A stretch of 64,000 nucleotides of DNA. It comes from Bacteroidetes bacterium 46-16. GTDB taxonomy: Bacteria; Bacteroidota; Bacteroidia; Chitinophagales; Chitinophagaceae. This document shows, in pieces, positions 61,299-64,000 of this stretch. A program made the translations under genes and the position numbers. A model generated the notes under the pieces. It searched no databases, was not told where the DNA came from, and saw only the letters and a program-made list of their open reading frames with translations. Numbering within the stretch: the first letter of the stretch is position 1; the number at the start of each line of letters is the position of its first letter. The DNA is taken from the NCBI GenBank assembly GCA_001897835.1, contig MKUN01000027.1, positions 18,818 through 82,817 on the forward strand, written 5' to 3'.

Positions 61299-64000
61299 AT
61301 GATACAACAATCTACTCTGAAATACTTCATATTTTTCATCTTATTTTATAACATTTCCTTTTCTAATTACACGTTTGCTAAACATAGCAATACACGTAAT
61401 AAAAGCAATATTGTTTATCGAAATCACTATCAAAGAATCAGTGCTGGAGCATATATGTCATATGAAATACGAAATGGGAAGATATACGATTGGGGATATA
61501 ATGCTTCAGGGCAGTTAGGTATAGGCAATACCATTCAACAAAATAGTCCTATACAAATGGGTAATGATAGTAACTGGTTATCTATTTCTGCTGATTGGTC
61601 ATTTGCATTAGCAATTAAATCCGATGGGACTTTATGGGGATGGGGAGATAATTCGCATGGGCAACTTGGCATCGGAAATACTATTCAGCAAAACAGCCCA
61701 GTACAAATAGGCATTGACCATAACTGGGCAAAAATAGTTTGCGGAGAACATTTTTCTTTAGCGTTGAAAACAGATGGAAGCCTTTGGGCTTGGGGTAGAA
61801 ACCTTCATGGTCAATTAGGAACTGGTGACACTATTGAACAACATCTTCCTACGCTTATCAGCAATAATAAGTGGGTCGCGATTAGCAGTGATGCCGGTTC
61901 ATTTAGTTCAGCTGCAATTAAATATGATGGTAGTTTGTGGGCTTGGGGATCTAACCTGTACGGAACTTTAGGTCTGGGAGATACACTGGACCGTTTTTCA
62001 CCTACGCAAATAGGTAGTGACCATGATTGGGTATTGATATCATGTAATGAAAGTTTTCTGGCAGTCAAAGCTAACGGTTCTTTATGGGGATGGGGACAAA
62101 ACAATACAGGACAATTAGGCTTGGGTGATACTATTATTCGAAAGCTCCCAATACAAGTGGGAACAGAACACACCTGGATTAAAGTATTGGCTTCGCCACA
62201 TGCTTTTGGTTTAAAAGATAATGGCACTATCTGGGCTTGGGGTTTTAATGGAGAAGGGCAGATGGCTTTAGGTTTTATAGGTGGTACGTATTTAAGTCCA
62301 ATTCAGCCCAATAATGAAAGCTATTGGGTTGACTTTTCACTGGGAGTACAAGGAAATACAATACTTGAGCAATCAAATAGCAGTCTTTGGAATTGTGGAT
62401 TAAACCAATTTGGTCAACTAGGGTTAGGTTATGTTAACTTATGGGAGGATACGCTCCACGCAGTAAGCACCCCTGCTACCGAATGGGTGAGCGGCAGTGT
62501 AGGCAGCAGCCATACGGCTGCCATCTACAGTGATGGCAGCCTCTGGACATGGGGCTACAATAACCATGGGCAACTGGGCCTGGGAACGACCACCGAACAA
62601 CATAGCCCCGTGCAACTGGGCGCCGGTACCACATGGACCGCAGCTGCCTGCGGTACCGACCACACACTGGCCCTGCAGGCCAATGGCAGCCTGTGGGCAT
62701 GGGGTAAAAATACAGACGGGCAACTGGGCACCGGCAATAATACCGAACAGCACAGCCCCGTACAGGTAAGCGGCACATGGACAGCCATGGCCGCAGGCGA
62801 TGCGCACAGCATGGCCCTGAAGGCCGACGGTAGCCTCTGGACATGGGGCAATAACAATACCGGCCAGCTGGGACTGGGCAACTATACCAACCAGAATAGC
62901 CCACAGCAGGTAGGACAGGACAGTACATGGATCGCCATAGCAGCGGGTGAAGGGCATAGCCTGGGCCTGAAGGCCGATGGCACGCTCTGGGCATGGGGAC
63001 TGAACCTCTACGGGCAGCTGGGCACCGGCAACAATACCATACAGGATGCCCCCGTGCAGGTAGGTAACGACCACGACTGGACAGCCATAAGCGCAGGAGC
63101 CAACCACAGCATGGCCCTGAAGGCCGATGGTAGCCTATGGGCATGGGGACAGAATAGTGCCGGCCAACTGGGCAATGGCAATAACAGCAACCAAAGCAGC
63201 CCCGTGCAGGTGAGCGGCAGCAACTGGATCGCCCTCAACGCAGGGGCAGAGCACAGCATTGCTTATAAGGCTGATGGCAGCATATGGGACTGGGGGAACA
63301 ATGGCTATGGCCAACTGGGACTGGGCAATAACACCAATTACAACACGCCACAACAGGTGAGCCAGCCCGCCATTGTGCATATGTTCGCAGGGCCGGAGGC
63401 CTACCATACGGGCATCATCAAGGATACGCGCAGCCTCATTTGCCTGGCCGGTCATAACGACCACGGGCAACTGGGTGATGGCAGCATACTGGACAAGAAC
63501 ACCTTTAACTGCATCAATGACTGCGTGATACCGGGCATCACCATCACGGTAAGCCCCGATGACAGTGTATGCAGCAATGAAACGGTCTATTTTACAGCGA
63601 CCATCACCAATGGCGGGCCTACACCGAGTTACCAGTGGTTCAAAAACAATGTGCCGGTAGGCTTTAACAGCAGCAGCTATTATCCCAATACGCTGAGCAA
63701 TGGCGACCAGGTAAAATGCGTGCTCACGGGCAGCGCTGCCTGTAACGTGTACCCCACCGATACCAGCAATGTCATCACCATGACGGTGACCGATACGGTG
63801 ACCCCAACCATAAGCATAGCATCGGACCTGGGCGATACCATATGCCAGGAACTGGTGGCCACCTATACAGCTACCATCACCAATGGCGGGCCCAACCCGG
63901 TGTACCACTGGTATGAGAACAACCTGCCGGTGGGCAGCAACAGCCCCACTTATGTGCCCCAGCAGGTGAGCGGCCACACCATAAAATGCGTGCTGATCAG
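61299..64000 (+). CDS. giant RCC1-repeat protein, two seven-bladed propellers plus Ig-like domains (3' end outside window)
   Basis: Open from ATG 61299 through the window end (at least 900 codons). A signal peptide ends near NYTFA (residue 27). Fourteen RCC1-type repeats of about 50 residues follow, each with 'LW.WG.N..GQLG.G': repeats 1-7 at about 48-385 and repeats 8-14 at about 386-735, which would make two seven-bladed propellers. From about 747 there are Ig-like domains ([20 protein letters not shown], then [20 protein letters not shown]), two at least before the cut. A T9SS domain is expected beyond the window. Bacterial RCC1 repeats serve in binding, not GTPase exchange. The DNA of repeats 1-7 is AT-rich and that of repeats 8-14 GC-rich, with the switch near 62455. 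Confidence 0.88.
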   Translation, partial: MIQQSTLKYFIFFILFYNISFSNYTFAKHSNTRNKSNIVYRNHYQRISAGAYMSYEIRNGKIYDWGYNASGQLGIGNTIQQNSPIQMGNDSNWLSISADWSFALAIKSDGTLWGWGDNSHGQLGIGNTIQQNSPVQIGIDHNWAKIVCGEHFSLALKTDGSLWAWGRNLHGQLGTGDTIEQHLPTLISNNKWVAISSDAGSFSSAAIKYDGSLWAWGSNLYGTLGLGDTLDRFSPTQIGSDHDWVLISCNESFLAVKANGSLWGWGQNNTGQLGLGDTIIRKLPIQVGTEHTWIKVLASPHAFGLKDNGTIWAWGFNGEGQMALGFIGGTYLSPIQPNNESYWVDFSLGVQGNTILEQSNSSLWNCGLNQFGQLGLGYVNLWEDTLHAVSTPATEWVSGSVGSSHTAAIYSDGSLWTWGYNNHGQLGLGTTTEQHSPVQLGAGTTWTAAACGTDHTLALQANGSLWAWGKNTDGQLGTGNNTEQHSPVQVSGTWTAMAAGDAHSMALKADGSLWTWGNNNTGQLGLGNYTNQNSPQQVGQDSTWIAIAAGEGHSLGLKADGTLWAWGLNLYGQLGTGNNTIQDAPVQVGNDHDWTAISAGANHSMALKADGSLWAWGQNSAGQLGNGNNSNQSSPVQVSGSNWIALNAGAEHSIAYKADGSIWDWGNNGYGQLGLGNNTNYNTPQQVSQPAIVHMFAGPEAYHTGIIKDTRSLICLAGHNDHGQLGDGSILDKNTFNCINDCVIPGITITVSPDDSVCSNETVYFTATITNGGPTPSYQWFKNNVPVGFNSSSYYPNTLSNGDQVKCVLTGSAACNVYPTDTSNVITMTVTDTVTPTISIASDLGDTICQELVATYTATITNGGPNPVYHWYENNLPVGSNSPTYVPQQVSGHTIKCVLI
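61420..63505 (+). repeat. fourteen RCC1-type tandem repeats
   Basis: Repeat unit of roughly 150 bases encoding the '[15 protein letters not shown].....SPVQVG.....W' pattern. Units 8-13 are much more alike at DNA level (recurring AAGGCCGATGG, GCATGGGG, CAACTGGG or CAGCTGGG) than units 1-7, so the second block is the younger or more recently homogenised. Confidence 0.88.

Noticed and set aside
61420..63505. CRISPR array
   Set aside because: The periodicity is that of in-frame RCC1 protein repeats; there are no short identical repeats separated by unique spacers and no cas gene.
62439..63977. Several long reverse-strand reading frames (over 200 codons) opposite the RCC1 repeats
   Set aside because: They are the mirror of a GC-rich, codon-periodic repeat array; their translations are Cys/Pro/Gly/Ala-rich and repeat every 50 codons like the sense frame.

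Overview
The window is chromosomal DNA from a member of the Bacteroidota, most like a Chitinophagaceae-type soil or freshwater bacterium. Supporting signs are: several secreted proteins with a C-terminal type IX secretion (T9SS) sorting domain (a 'YPNP'-like start and a 'GxY' ending); two TonB-dependent receptors with an N-terminal carboxypeptidase-regulatory-like domain; a DUF5686 protein; TAnnTTTG-type -7 promoter elements; and very few Shine-Dalgarno sequences. No rRNA, tRNA, CRISPR array, transposase or phage gene was seen. The assignment to a family is an inference.

Layout. 1-1.2 kb is an AT-rich edge with a small membrane protein and an XRE regulator. 1.2-9.5 kb (minus strand) is a compact five-gene cluster: two DUF4331 proteins, a TPR lipoprotein, a HupE/UreJ-like permease and a TonB-dependent receptor. 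This is my best candidate for an undescribed system, probably metal handling at the cell envelope. 9.7-19.5 kb holds an AIM24-family protein, a small hydrophilic protein, a 1548-residue T9SS surface protein, a DUF922 metalloprotease, lepA and a pentapeptide-repeat protein. 19.5-26.2 kb holds a second TonB receptor, a secreted phospholipase D-like protein, another small hydrophilic protein, lipoamide dehydrogenase and a VOC protein. 26.4-31.1 kb is a three-gene 2-oxoacid:ferredoxin oxidoreductase module with its own FAD/[4Fe-4S] subunit. 31.1-37.7 kb holds a retropepsin-like protease, a di-heme peroxidase, a barrel protein, a frameshifted TPR-gluzincin gene and a compositionally mosaic TPR membrane protein. 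37.7-44.5 kb holds an M20 peptidase, a TMEM175-type channel, a T9SS protein, queA and two heptose-pathway genes.

44.6-48.5 kb is the tail of the ribosomal protein cluster (infA-rpmJ-rpsM-rpsK-rpsD-rpoA-rplQ), here detached from the spc genes and closed by a perfect 22-bp hairpin. 48.5-59.2 kb holds a cytochrome c lipoprotein, another lipoprotein, a DUF5686 protein, aspS, an AsmA-like protein, a prolyl oligopeptidase and an orphan LuxR-type response regulator. 59.2-64 kb holds a GC-rich potential RNA structure, an AT-rich T9SS protein and the start of a giant RCC1-repeat protein whose base composition switches abruptly between its two predicted seven-bladed propellers.

Most genes are housekeeping or envelope functions in short transcription units separated by strong intrinsic terminators. 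Six exported proteins carry, or are expected to carry, T9SS signals, but no T9SS machinery gene lies in the window.
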